NCBI GenBank assembly: GCA_022592445.1
Contig: JABYQR010000022.1
Coordinates: 124,001 to 188,000 of the forward strand
DNA: 64,000 nucleotides
Source of the DNA: Cytidiella melzeri
Lineage: Eukaryota > Basidiomycota > Agaricomycetes > Polyporales > Irpicaceae
Direction of reading: 5' to 3'
Shown: positions 32,832 to 44,208 of the stretch, one piece after another
Layout of the letters: every line of letters begins with the position of its first letter
How positions within the stretch are numbered: the stretch's first letter is position 1
Translations under genes and position numbers: made by a program
Notes under the pieces: model-generated
Database searches by the model: none
What the model saw: only the letters and a program-made list of their open reading frames with translations
What the model was told of the DNA's origin: nothing

Positions 32832-35581
32832 TCAGGCTTGCGTGTCCATCCCCACGTCGTCCCCACCTGCCGCAGCGTCGACGGCGGCGGCATCAGGACC
32901 TGCGGCGGCTCCAGCAGCTGCGTCAGCGCCACCAGCGGCATGCGGAATCACCGGAGGTGTGATCTTCAAGACGAGGCGGGTCTCGCCGCGCACAGACTTG
33001 CCGGGATTGTTGATAGCGTGGTATTTACGCTGGATTTCCGACCAAGGCGCATGGAGCGAGAAGGAAAAGATGCTGCGCTCTTCTTTGGCCTCAACAAACT
33101 CCCTAAGGCTTTCCTCTAGCCTCGTCCACTTGTCCTCGCCATTGGGGAGTGTCAAAGCGGCTTCGCGAAGAAGCGACGGGTTGTCGCGGCGCAGAATGCG
33201 AGTAGCGCGACCAAGCCAGGGCATTTGGCCATCGTGGTCCATACCTAAGACATATAGCGCCTCATTATCGACATCGAGGATTCTTCTGACAACGCCTTCG
33301 TATTTGAGATAAAGTTCGTCAGTCTCGTCGACTTCCCCAAATTTGAGGAGAGCTTGATAAAGCCTCTCCCGAAGCGTCTGACCGTTCCTCGTGATCGAAC
33401 CTTCGTAGTACATCTGGTCGAGGCGCGCAAGCAGAAGGGCGCCTTTGCCACGCGTGCTGTCAGCAGCGTTACCGCGTTTAGCATAAATCTCGTCGATGCG
33501 CTCTTCGGTCTGTTCAGTCTGTCAGAGAGGGGACGTGAATGCGATGTGTACACTCACATAAGGACCATGATAGCCGGACACTTGATCCATGTAACGCAAG
33601 ATTTGCGCGCCTCCGATGCCGATGCCGTCGACGCCAGAATACACCGCCGCAGGGATGTGCTGGAATTTGAAACCCGCCGACATGTACGTGGTGAGACCGA
33701 CAGAATGTGCCTCGTGCACAAACTCTAGGCAGTTGCGAAAGCCTAGCTGGTCAATGAGACATTTGCTCGGATAGTCATCGCTCGCGCCGTCCACAGTGAC
33801 TTTATCGAAGCCGCCGAGGGCAGCTAGCTCTACAGCCCGCAACGCGATCCGCTGCCGAGCTGCTTGCTGCTCTGGAAGGTTCAGTTGCACGCCTTCTTGC
33901 ACAACCGGGCGAGGCACTTCAATGATCTCGTGTTCCGTCCTGATTCGAAGAGAGCCATCCGCTGCTTTCTCCAGGTCATCCACAAACGTACTGTTCAGGT
34001 TGAATGCGGCGGAGAGGTACTGGCGGTTGTTACGCAGGGCGTTTCCGGCGAGGGCCCGCATGTACTTGACCATTTGGGACGTCCGCAACCCGTCCATCGC
34101 GATCTTGCACTCCGCCGCCCCAAGCTGGAACATTCCCGTGGTGGTGGCAGAAATTGTTCCGACGAGCTTGATAAAATCCTTCTCAAATAGTCCATCAAAG
34201 CTGTCGCGGAACGGACGCCCGATAAAGATCGTGTTTGGAGCCGTGTCGCCAGTGTGCAAACGGACGCGGGCAAAGTCAAGAGTGGACGGGATGCGGTACG
34301 ACTCGACGGCGTTGCGACCGTGGCCGGCCGGCCGCTCGAGGTCTAAATGTGACCGGTGAGATGGAAAGTCCTGGTAGTCAACCAGGCAACATACGCTCAA
34401 CGTGCACAATAGCGCCCATCATCCAGAGCTGGTTGCGAGTGGTGCCGAAAACGTGCCCATCACCGGGGTCGGTCAGGCTACAGTAGGTCTGAGTATGGGG
34501 ACGGAAGCCGACTGTGCCCAGGAAGCAGGCCTTGAGCGAATTGAATGGGTTTAAGCCTTGGGAAAGCATATAGTATCCGACATGAAACGCCTGAGTCCGA
34601 AGGCGTAAGGTGATGCACTACGCTCAAGGGACTTTCAACTTACAATGTAGTCGTCAAAAGTAGGATTCTTCTCCTTAATGCGAAGCTGAGCTGTGATCGT
34701 CGAGATGGCCTGAAGGAAGCGGTCCCCAAAATGGCTGTCCCATTTGATAGACAGATGATTCTGGCCGCTGACGATGGAGAACGCAGGAAAATGTCCGTCA
34801 TCTGTGTCTCGTTGTTGGACCGCCCCGGCTAAATGAAGCATGGGTTATTACGAGTATGAAGAAACAATGGGAGGGTAATTCCGTACTGGGCATTGCAAAA
34901 TAGTCTCCGGAACGGCCTATGACAAAGTAATCTGGATAGTCGTTGAAGAGCTTATCCAGGGCTGTGAAATTGAATTGCTTTGCGTATTGCAGTGCGGACA
35001 TGACTTCGGGCACGGTGGTTGCGTCGATCAGTCCTCTCACGGCGAACATGCCGATATTGGTTATTTCGGATGCTTCGCCAAACAATTGAGCGACGACGGA
35101 TTCGAATGTGTCTTCAAGCCCGCTGTCGTGAACGAGGGAGACTGGAAGACATGTGGGTGAAAGTTGTGATGCGAGACAAAAGCAGACGACTCACAGTAGG
35201 GCAGAGGCACATCACTGTTGAATCCGCCAGTGGTGATATACTCCGCTTTCCACTCTGATAGCGAGTTTCCCCCTCAGTAAGTTGACAAAAAATGCGAGGG
35301 ATGCATAACTCACTTGTGACGCGGAGGAGAAAGACAATATTCTGCATGAGAGAGATTGCGGCGGTGCGGAAGGTGCCGGTGTCTATTTGGAATGTTTTCA
35401 TGTTTGGGACAGGAGCGTGAGCTTGCTGGGCGCGCTGAGAGTTGGTCGCTTGGAGCGCATGGGGCTGAAATTTGGAGATGTTTTGTTGGCCGAGAGAGAG
35501 GTTGACATTGGCGAGATGCAGAGTGTTGATGAACGGGGCATTTTGACGGACGGCCTGGGTTTGAGGGAGACGGGCGAACAT
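32832..35581 (-). CDS. Large uncharacterised protein with a TIM-barrel-like segment
   Basis: About 800 residues in eight or so exons from ATG 35581 (MFARLPQTQAVRQN) to the stop at 32832. I do not recognise a named family. Visible parts in order: FLLRV; WKAEYITTGGFNSDVPLPY; ITNIGMFAVRGLIDATTVPEV; YPDYFVIGRSGDYFAMP; FHVGYYMLSQGLNPFNSLKA; TRNQLWMMGAIVHVE. A long exon follows with ALRAVELAALGGFDKVTVDG, EFVHEAHSVGLTTYMSAGFK, AAVYSGVDGIGIGGAQILRYMD. The last exon (EIYAKRGNAADSTRGKGALL...) ends in a low-complexity Ala/Gly/Asp tail. The alternating strand-helix text around GFDKVTVDG and GVDGIGIGGA resembles a (beta/alpha)8 phosphate-binding barrel, loosely like the MfnB (DUF556) type; this is only motif resemblance. 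There is no signal peptide. It is convergent with the HAD-cyclase gene. Confidence 0.65.
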
Positions 35582-36487
35582 GGTTGAATTTGGAGGGTGG
35601 GCTTGGGAGGGACAGGTGTCGTAGGAATTAAGCGGGTTTATGTATGAAACCCGCCTGCCACGCGAGTTTTGCGCAAGATGGGCATGGATGCCAAAGTGGG
35701 CTCGAAGAGGGTAGAAAGTCTGAAGGAAGAAAAGGGGTGATGGAGTCGATGTCAGTCCGAAGGCGTTCTTGCAAGCGTACGAAGAGGCAGTCTATGACGA
35801 GCGAGCCGGAGAGCGAGACCACCGAAACAGCGAGCTCAATCCACTTGGAGCCGGAGAGCGTATTCGCCGACGTCTTCCCTGGTCGGTCTACATACACTGG
35901 GCTCGTTGTGCGCGCGGCGTCGGCAGCCACCCGTGACGTGCACTGAGCCAGCGGCTCCTTCTCGTTCACAACGGCTCTGAGCTTCTCCAAGAAGAGCTCA
36001 TCGCCGCCTGCCCTTCATATTTTCTCGCGGTCTTTTTCGCCAGTACACCGTGTGGGGGAGCAGTTGGTTTTTAGTCGATTGTCCAACTTGGTGGATAGAC
36101 ATAAGTTGACCTATCATAATGGGTTAAGTGTCGGTGTAAAAATTTTATACAGTAAAAACCCACGATGGCCGCTTGTTCACGGGAGTGCTGCACGCAATGC
36201 ACGAGCACGCTGAGCATCGTAGTGGTCTTGGAGGCGGCGGCGCGAGTACCGGCCGACGGCTGATGTTTCGGATCCGAGGACGAGGATTGTGGCGTTCGTA
36301 CCGCCGGCATTGAATGAGAGAGTTGCCTTACGGGGGTATTATATGGGGCGCTTCTGGGCCATTAAGGGTTCTGGCTGGAGCTAAGCAGCTCTTGTGACCT
36401 GGAGCCCAGTTTAAACCTATTTTACCCTCCGTCTTCTTCCTTCCTCGACAACCACCACCACCATCTCCCCCCTCATCGTCCACGACC
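35582..36487. other. Divergent promoter region
   Basis: Separates the large leftward unknown gene from the serine/proline-rich gene. A 120-codon minus frame at 35628-35990 has no ATG and no motif, so I leave it out. Confidence 0.45.
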
Positions 36488-37895
36488 ATGACCACAGCTC
36501 CCCCCTCCGACACTGCCTGCGAGGTCCAAGTGCAAGTGCACTTTCAGGACTCGTGTGTTCTCATCCCAGACCCAATTGCTCAGTCTCGCATGCCTCGGCT
36601 AGTCAAAAAGTCTTACTCTCTGCCCCTCTGGAAGAAGAGATCCAGCTCACGGCAGCCCTCGAGCGACGCGGAGCTCGACGGCGCTATAGCTGCCAGTCCT
36701 TCCAAGGACGCGGGTGTGACAATCACAGTCCCTCTGCCGAGGTCAGTTCCCAGTGTTACAATAAGCTCCATGGGACCTCAATTGTGCTCTGCACAGCTTT
36801 GCAAGGTCCCGCTCTCCCTCGCGAGAAGAATACAAACATCAGCCACTCGTACCATGTATAATAGACGCCAGCCACCACCGCAGACCCATGCCAAGGCGTC
36901 CCTCGCTACCCGACCCTCCTCGCCCGGATGCTATAACGGTTCCCCTTCGCCCCTGCTGCCAGGAATGTTATCCCATCACCGAAGAATCCCTCAAGGAAGG
37001 TGATGAATGGCAAGAAAAGTTCACACGAGCCGCCCGGAGACGCAGGAACTCGAGCGCAGACGCTCATGCTCGTCTACACGCACAGCGCCATCGAACTCTC
37101 TGCCAGGAATTGCCAGGGTTCGGTGCAATCGTGACTGTCGATGAGATTGACAGGCGACATGGGATAAGCAGAACAGCTGCCACACCAGCAAGTCCGAACC
37201 ACGACGATTCCGACGAAGAACCGCTGGCCCCGTCGCTTTCCCGTCTCGGAGGCCCTAGTACATCCTTACCCCCGCCGGGTGTCATTGGAGAAGAGGATGA
37301 GGAGGAGGGATTCCCACTCTCCTCACCTAACACGTCGCCTCATTATTTATCTCATACATCTCCGAGTCGTGGTGACACATCTCCTCTGCTTTCGCAGGCT
37401 CTCGCCGACACCTTCCAGCTGTCCGAATACCTGGGCAGCCAATCCGTCGAACATGGCGAGGTCGCTTTGCGCGAGACTGTCTATTATACTCCTGACACGT
37501 CTCCGCTATTCCCGTCGCCCAATCCTTCTTTATGTCACTCGTCGCCACTTACGGAAAAGGACGATTCTGCCGAAATGCCTCAGACACCGCCCCTATCGCG
37601 TACAGCTCCGGTCTCTATCCCTTCTTCCTCGCACCATCACAAAACATGGGTCCCTGACTTCACGCTGTCTTCATTAGACACGCAATCCGGGTCGGAACAC
37701 CAGCGGTATCACTTTTACGACACCCAAAGTACTAGTACTGCAAGTCCAGAGTTGACGGACTACATTCCTACCCTGCTCTCGACCTCCCCGCGTAAAAAGA
37801 ATATTCTTCACAGCCTCCCCAGGCCAGGGGTGCTCTTACGCGCCAGTTCTGATATGTTCAGAGGGTTTTCAGTCCCAGGCACCACGATGGCTTGA
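36488..37895 (+). CDS. Serine/proline-rich protein of unknown function
   Basis: Not recognised. Two exons: ATG 36488 (MTTAPPSDTACEVQVQVHF) to about 36740, then an intron of about 140 nt (donor GTCAGT, acceptor CCGCAG near 36882) that joins PLP-R to PMPRRPSLPDPPRP in phase. The more ordered part is RPCCQECYPITEESLKEGDEWQEKFTRAARRRR with a CC-x-x-C cluster. After that comes a long disordered Ser/Pro/Thr-rich region with acidic EEDEEEG and many SP/TP sites, ending RASSDMFRGFSVPGTTMA. Many SP/TP sites suggest a phosphorylated regulatory or scaffold protein; this is inference. No membrane segment. Confidence 0.7.
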
Positions 37896-39250
37896 ACGTT
37901 TCGCTTGGTATCGTTTGTTCGTCCTTGGATTTATTTTCATCCTCTTTCCTCTGCTGCGACGGCTTCGATCTTTATGTTGTACCAGTATTGAACCTATTTC
38001 CCCATTTCAGATGCATCATACTTTATACCATCCGCATGTTCAAGTTGTAATGTCTATATACAGTCTTCTTTTCCTTTTATCGTCTCACTCATCCGAAACC
38101 TATCCTCTTCCTATCTGCCAGACTGCACAGATGCGGGTGCTCTCAACTGCTGTGTCTTATGGATGTTCTTGTATATTTGCTGCGTAGGCATCGGCGTTAC
38201 AGCAAGGTGGGTTTGCGGCTATAGACAGGTCGTTTGAATACCTTGCGAGCGAAAATGTCATCTCAAGTGAGACATGCGCCTTGCTGAGATGTCTGGACTC
38301 TGTACCTCGATACGTTTGTGAGTCTGACGTTCGAAACGTTGTTCACGACTATGACTGTCGACAGCCTACTGTATGTGCTTGCGCCGTATACGACTGGCAG
38401 ACCCTCCCTATGACATCCACATGGTCGCTGTTTTGATGACCCTGATGGAGAAGAAACACAGCACATCTTTGCCAGGGATTTGCTCGAAAGCATCCCATGT
38501 AAATTAAAGATGTTGTACTTGATGTTGATCCTTGCAATTGACAGCCTGAGCTTCAAATTCGTTGTGAGGTTTCTGAGTGACTGTTACATACATAGTAAAA
38601 TTTGGCTTTCCGTCCGTTGCATGTCTGTGTAGTGGCTGGGTAAAATTATATCCTCCTCAGCTGAGACAAACGACGACGACGCGAAAAATAAGTTGGCATG
38701 GCTATTGTGGTGATGTTGGCTGATACTGTAAGCAAGCTTGTATACAGAGGCACAGTAAGTGAATTAATGACACATTCAATCTCCGACTGACGAAATGAAA
38801 GCTAACCAATGAAATCGTTATCGACATTATTACGGAAAGCCTCCGAGCCCCGAGAAACACGACAAACGCGCAAGGAGCTCAGCAACCAGGGTTACGCCCG
38901 CTCGTCGAGGCTCCTCCTCCCACCGAACCCTCCCCTCCTCCCGCACCTCTTTGATACCACCCGTTCCTTTCCTTTTCTTTCCTATCGTCGCACACGTTGA
39001 ACCACAGGCAAACGCGCCTTTGTACGGTTGCGCACACACATAGGGTGAGCGTCCGGGACATGTGTTTCCATCTCTGCATCACCTCATCTGTGTTCTCACT
39101 GCTGATCCAACACCGCCCTTTCTTTCTTTCTTTGTAGTCGGAGCATAAACCCGTCCTCCTCTCTCTGTTACGTCGTCCCACCTACGCACCGACGTCCCTT
39201 GCTTTCTTCCACCACCCTCGCTCCTTCCTTTCCCCAATACATCTCTGGCC
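37896..39250. other. Intergenic, with the pyrimidine-rich promoter of the G-alpha gene
   Basis: No gene seen. 38900-39240 on the plus strand is rich in CT tracts (CTTTCTTTCTTTC and similar), as often found in highly expressed fungal promoters and leaders. Confidence 0.5.
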
Positions 39251-40969
39251 ATGGGCGCGTGTATGTCTACAGCGCAGATCGAGGTGTCAGAGGAGGACAA
39301 GAGGATGCACCGGGAGGCTGAAAAGCAGCTGAAAGAGGTTTGTTGCCAACTCTCTTTCAATACTTACAATCGCATGCATGTACTCAATATGCTGCCACAG
39401 GCAAAAGCGAAGATGGCACATCAAGTCAAGGTAAGAGAGCTCGCTGTACTCGGCTGCAACCGACGTGGTCCCTCACGATCTTTTCCAGGTCCTCTTACTC
39501 GGGTCTGGCGACTCCGGCAAGTCCACGATATTGAAGCAAATGCGCCTGATTCACAAGGTGCCGTTCTCGTCACAGGAAGTCGAGTCGTACAGGCAACTCG
39601 TCTTCAACAACCTCACACACGGTCTCAAGTACCTCCTTGACGCCATGGTCGACATGAACTTGGAAGTTTCGGACGACAACCTGCAGTACATCGAGTTGAT
39701 CGAGGAGGCGCAGGATATTCGAGACGGACAGCCGTTCCCAGAGGAGTACCTGGAACCTCTACGGCGGTTGTGGGAAGACCCGAGTGTGCAAAAGTGCTGG
39801 GAACGAGGGAACGAGGCCGCTCTTCCAGACAAGTATGTATCATATCGTGCCTCTATGCTGGCGAGTACATGTATTGACGTTGTTTCTTTCATAGCTTGAG
39901 CTATTTCTTTGGTGATCTCGATCGACTGTTCGATCAGTTCTATGTGCCGATCGAGCAAGATATTGTCCACACCCGCGCACGGACAATAGGCATCACAGAG
40001 ACGGTCTTCAACTTACGAGAAAACGAGATGCTCATGGTCGACGTTGGCGGGCAGAAGAGCGAGCGGCGGAAGTGGATCCACTGCTTCCAGGACGTGACGA
40101 GTATCCTGTTTTTGGTCAGCTTGAGCGGGTACGATCAATGTCTGATTGAGGACAAGGACGCGGTGAGTGCCCGAATTTGTTCGGCTCGTCTTGCCGTCAG
40201 CTGATTAATCGGTACCTGCAGAACCAAATGCAAGACGCAATGACCATCTGGGACTCGATATGCCATTCACAGTGGTTTAAACAGACGTCGATTGTATTTT
40301 AATTCCGTGCATTTCCGACTATTAGGTTACTGACCCGTTTGCTTCTTCAACAGATTTTGTTCCTCAATAAGGACGATCTGTTCCAGAAGAAAATACCACA
40401 TTCCGATATCAAGAACTTCTTCCCTGTACGTCGCAGACGTGGGGAGGCATGCGCTCCTGGGAGACAGAGTGACTGACTCGTGTGTGCTCTTCACAGGACT
40501 TTGACGGTGAGGCAAATGACGTTCGCGCCGGTCGTGATTACTTTAGGAAACGTTTCGCAAGACTTGCGCAGAAAGCGAATCAGAAGGAGCGTGAGATATA
40601 CATTCAGTGCGTCTGTTCTCTGACCTGGGGTGTCCAATGTTCCGCGACCGCCGCTCATATGAATGGCTGCGGTCCGCTGTACTGACATATCCTTCCAAAG
40701 CATCACCACCGCCACAGACACTGCCATGCTTCGAGTGGTCATGGCTGCAGTTGAAGGTACGTGTGAATCAGAGATGCCCTGTCTGACGAAATTTGACCAT
40801 GTTACATCCACAGAGTGAGTCTTTCCATTTCTTTTGCCCCGCTCCCACCCCATTGGCTTTCGTCTTGCTTGTGCCGCAACACCCCACGCTCAACATTCGC
40901 GATTTTGTCGCATCCCCAACTCTCAGCATTGTCCTTCGTCAAAGTCTCGAGGATGCCGCTTTGATATAG
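39251..40969 (+). CDS. Heterotrimeric G-protein alpha subunit
   Basis: GTPase that couples 7-helix receptors to cAMP or pheromone signalling at the plasma membrane. ATG 39251 gives MGACMSTAQ, with Gly2 for myristoylation and Cys4 for palmitoylation. Conserved boxes: P-loop GSGDSGKST; switch I RARTIGI; switch II DVGGQKSERRKW; NKDD; TATDT. About nine exons. The exon ending at 40756 gives HITTATDTAMLRVVMAAVE plus one base. The true C-terminus IVLRQSLEDAALI (40928-40966, TAG 40967-40969) is one base out of phase with it. A single A at 40814, flanked by AG acceptor and GTGAGT donor, restores phase and the conserved Asp (VED-IVLRQ), giving the normal tail length. An alternative donor at 40761 would give VEGT instead. 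Confidence 0.93.
40814..40814 (+). other. Candidate single-nucleotide exon in the G-alpha gene
   Basis: The sequence reads CCACAG|A|GTGAGT. The base sits between a 57 nt intron (40757-40813, GTACGT...CTGAC...CACAG) and a 112 nt intron (40815-40926, GTGAGT...TCTCAG). G + A + C makes a GAC Asp codon across three exons. Confidence 0.55.
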
Positions 40970-43900
40970 TGTTATATCATTCCGGGCTACGATCAGCACG
41001 AAGGCCATTCAACTCAGCAATCCTTGGTCGTACATTATTACATATATGCATTGTTGCGTCACCTTCATTTCTTCTTCGCATTCGCTGTCGCAGGTTTATC
41101 ATTCTTTTTGAACCTTATGGAATTACTGTTCGTGTAATCATTTTTCCTTTTCTCTCATTCTATCATCATCTTGCACTCTCGGTTGGTGTAATCGTTTGTT
41201 CATGCGAAAACTCATTGTCTCTTTTCATGACGCGCCGCCTCCGCCTCCTCACCCTCACCCCTGCCGATTCCTGGCATCAATGCAATGTTTAAAAAACCCC
41301 AACTCCCGATCCTCGCACAAAAAAAACTCTAATCCCAAACTGTTGCCATCTGATCTCCAGTACCCTCATTAGTAAAAATGTAAGTCACAGGCCACACACG
41401 TCCGAGAACCTCGGCGCGATTTCGCGAGGAGGTTTTCAGGGCTTTTCTTCTTTTCTTTTGTCACAAGATCTACATACAGCGTGCTGACTACTCTATTGTT
41501 CCCCTGTTTTATATCTTATCCAGATTCGCGAGGTCATGCTGTGACGCAAGGCGGGTGCTGTGTTGCCTGACAGACCCAAAACGACCCAGTTTTGGGAGCC
41601 CGACGGTGAAGCACCGACGCTGCGTGTTATCGCCCCTACCGGCTCCTCTAAGAGGTAACTATGGTCAAGCGACCCGCTCGTCCTCCACCCCCAAGACGCG
41701 AAAACAAAAACGAACAACATACCCATGGACCTCGTCGCTTGCTATGTCTGCCGTGTAATCCTCTCTGTCATCGTTACTGATCCCTGTTGTTATCTTACCG
41801 TCCACGCCACCTACCCACATCCCGCATCTCGTCACTTGTTCCTCTTCTGTTTTTGTTTTATTTCTCGCTCGCTCATCGTTTGTAGAAAACCTCAGCTGAG
41901 GTTGTACAAGCTATAATCTCCCTCTCCTGTCTCTCTCTCGTCAAACGAACTCTTTTTTTTTTCACGGATTAAACCCACTCACCGACGCTTTTCTTTATGC
42001 CCTTGCGCTCCCTGGATTTATTGTTTGTTTGTTTTATGTATGCATCTGGTGTTGTAGCATCAGCGGTAGACCGGTTTTCCACATACCTCACTTTTTGAAT
42101 TCTATCTGGATCTTGAAATGCAGAGATGTGAGGTGAGAAGACGACGGAGACGAGTGAGAGAGAGAGAGAGGTGGGGAGGGCGAGGGAAGAAGGGAAGAAA
42201 GGAAAAATGCAACCGTTAACACCGAAAAAAACAACCAATTAGGGCGAGGTTCGTCCAACCCTGCTTGACTGTCTGAAGTCTCGGAAAGTCCCAAAGAAAG
42301 AAAAGAAAATCTGGAATCTTGGATCCATCCGCGTCAGGGGTGGGGGAACAGGCACAGCTCGCGACGCAAACGCAACTATTATTCCCGCCCCTGTTTTTTT
42401 TTTCGGAGGTGGTCGAATACAGGTTTGATTACTTTCACAGTCTGATTTTTTCGCGGCGTTCGGGCGTTCAATTTTATTGGACTGAGAGGAGTGTGGCTTG
42501 GGCGGGTGGTGGTGTTGAGACCGAACTTGAACGAATTTAGGATGGTTCCGTTTTTTGCGACCGTGTTTGCCGCTACGATCGGAACCCGTCGTACGTGCGG
42601 TTTGTTTTTCGGTCCCCTAAGAATTGTTGGGTGAGGCTGCATGCATGTCATCGCCGTAGAACGTGTTCTTCTCTGCTGTCGATGCGAACCTGAAGGCAGG
42701 CTTTATAGAGCCGAATTTGAGTCGTGGTGAGCTTGCTCAGACATGAAAGACATGTTACTTACGAGCGAGCCTGCCGTTGTTACGGTTACTACGGGAGCAG
42801 GTTGTTCCACCGCGCTTGCAGTCCAACGAGCGGGACGAGCGTAGGTCGCCGAGCGCAAACAACCTAGGTCAAGGGAGACTGCGCATGCGCCCCCCATGTC
42901 GGCCCCGTCGTTCGTTCGTTCGTCGTGGTAGGTAGTCTAGAGGTGTGGAAAGTGAGCAAGTGGTCGTAAGGGCGGTCATGGGCATACCGTACGACTCGGA
43001 TCAAGCAAGCCTGCGCGGTGATGCTGTTCTTGTATGCGGCGTCCTGTTGGCTGCGCGGTCTGCTTGTAGCGTGGTTTGCAATGCTGGGCGAGAGTGTGTT
43101 GGAGACATCAGACAGAGGCTGCAGGGAGGGATGCGTTGGCGGAGGAGGGGTGTCAGTCGTACCCTACGAGTACCCAAGTCAGTCGGATCTCGAGTCCAGT
43201 ACAAGGTTCCTACAGATGACCCATGGCTCATCAGACATCCACATTAATGTCCGAACTACATAGTCTGCTGGCGGCCCAAGGCAGCGTGGCCAGATAGAAG
43301 TATTCTATCCAGCTGGCCACGTTCGATGCAAGTGTTGCTGGAGCAGTCCCACAGTAATCAGAGTCAGTCAATTATGGGTCTCTCTGCAGCTGGAGGACCA
43401 ACACATCCGCAAAAGGGTACGGTGATGTCCACTCCTCAGACCCGCCACAAAGGAGCACCACCTTCTCGTGAGAGCCATCTCTCTACGCCGGTCCTGCTCG
43501 TTCGTCCCGTCTTGTTATTGTCACCTTCACGGGGCCAGTTACTCCTCGTGGTTTGTGCATCGACGGTCAGATATTCACAGGGGTTCAGTGTGGTCTGCCA
43601 CATCTTCCATTTGCTTGAGTATGAATAAATGTTCATCTGTAGTGCTAGCAGGTGCGATGAGGACTCTGTACACAGACTCTGGGTGGATTGTCAGACAGTG
43701 ATCTTGAGGCACGAAAGTTGAACTTGTCTACTCTGCCTCGGGGAGACTACCTCGGGGAGACTAGGTTGATTGATCCTGGGTTGATCTTATCATCTCGAAC
43801 TGGGTGCTCCGTATCTCGTTCCGGTCAACATATTCTCACTCTCATCCCGTGAGTACACATGCAATGTCAAAATCTGTTATAGAACACCGAGCTGCGGTCA

Positions 43901-44208
43901 AGTCTCAAGTGCGGTGGGAAGAGGAGGGATCGTCTCGCGAGTGTACATGTGCACTTTGAACTGCCAGCTTCAGACCGCACGATGGTACAAGGTTCTGTTG
44001 AGGCAACGGGCCGTAAGCATGCTCCGTTCAAAGTGTGTACTTATGTTGCTGACGCCAATCTGCATGTTTCAACTACAGAGTATAGTATGAAGCACAGTAG
44101 CGTGCTTTAGCCGGCCAGTTCCAGTAGAATTACACCACATGTGAAAGCAGCAGCCTCTCGGGCTGGCTCTCAAACTCCCTCTCAACCGTATCATGCACAA
44201 ATCCCCAA
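40970..44208. other. 3.2 kb gene-free stretch
   Basis: The longest gap in the window. 41060-42100 is T/CT-rich with a spliced-transcript look (an ATG overlapping GTAAGT at about 41379, and a CCAG acceptor near 41521), but no long or conserved frame follows. It contains a short CGTT repeat (about 42908-42924), a hairpin (43285-43321) and a 14 bp tandem duplication CTCGGGGAGACTA(C) at about 43737-43766. It could hold a non-coding transcript; I cannot support a protein gene. Confidence 0.5.
43285..43321. repeat. Long imperfect hairpin
   Basis: CGTGGCCA (43285-43292) pairs with TGGCCACG (43314-43321), and GATAGAA (43293-43299) pairs with TTCTATC (43303-43309) around a GTA loop. There is one 4 nt bulge (43310-43313). 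15 of 15 stem pairs are Watson-Crick. Confidence 0.7.

Noticed and set aside
35628..35990. 120-codon minus-strand frame between divergent genes
   Set aside because: It opens at a TTG, has no ATG in frame, no family motif and no splice partner.
39251..40818. G-alpha gene ending at VEE-stop as a simple truncated protein
   Set aside because: The canonical C-terminal helix is encoded just downstream at 40928-40966 with a good acceptor, so the truncated end is at most an isoform.
42908..42924. CGTT simple repeat
   Set aside because: Four units only; common background microsatellite.
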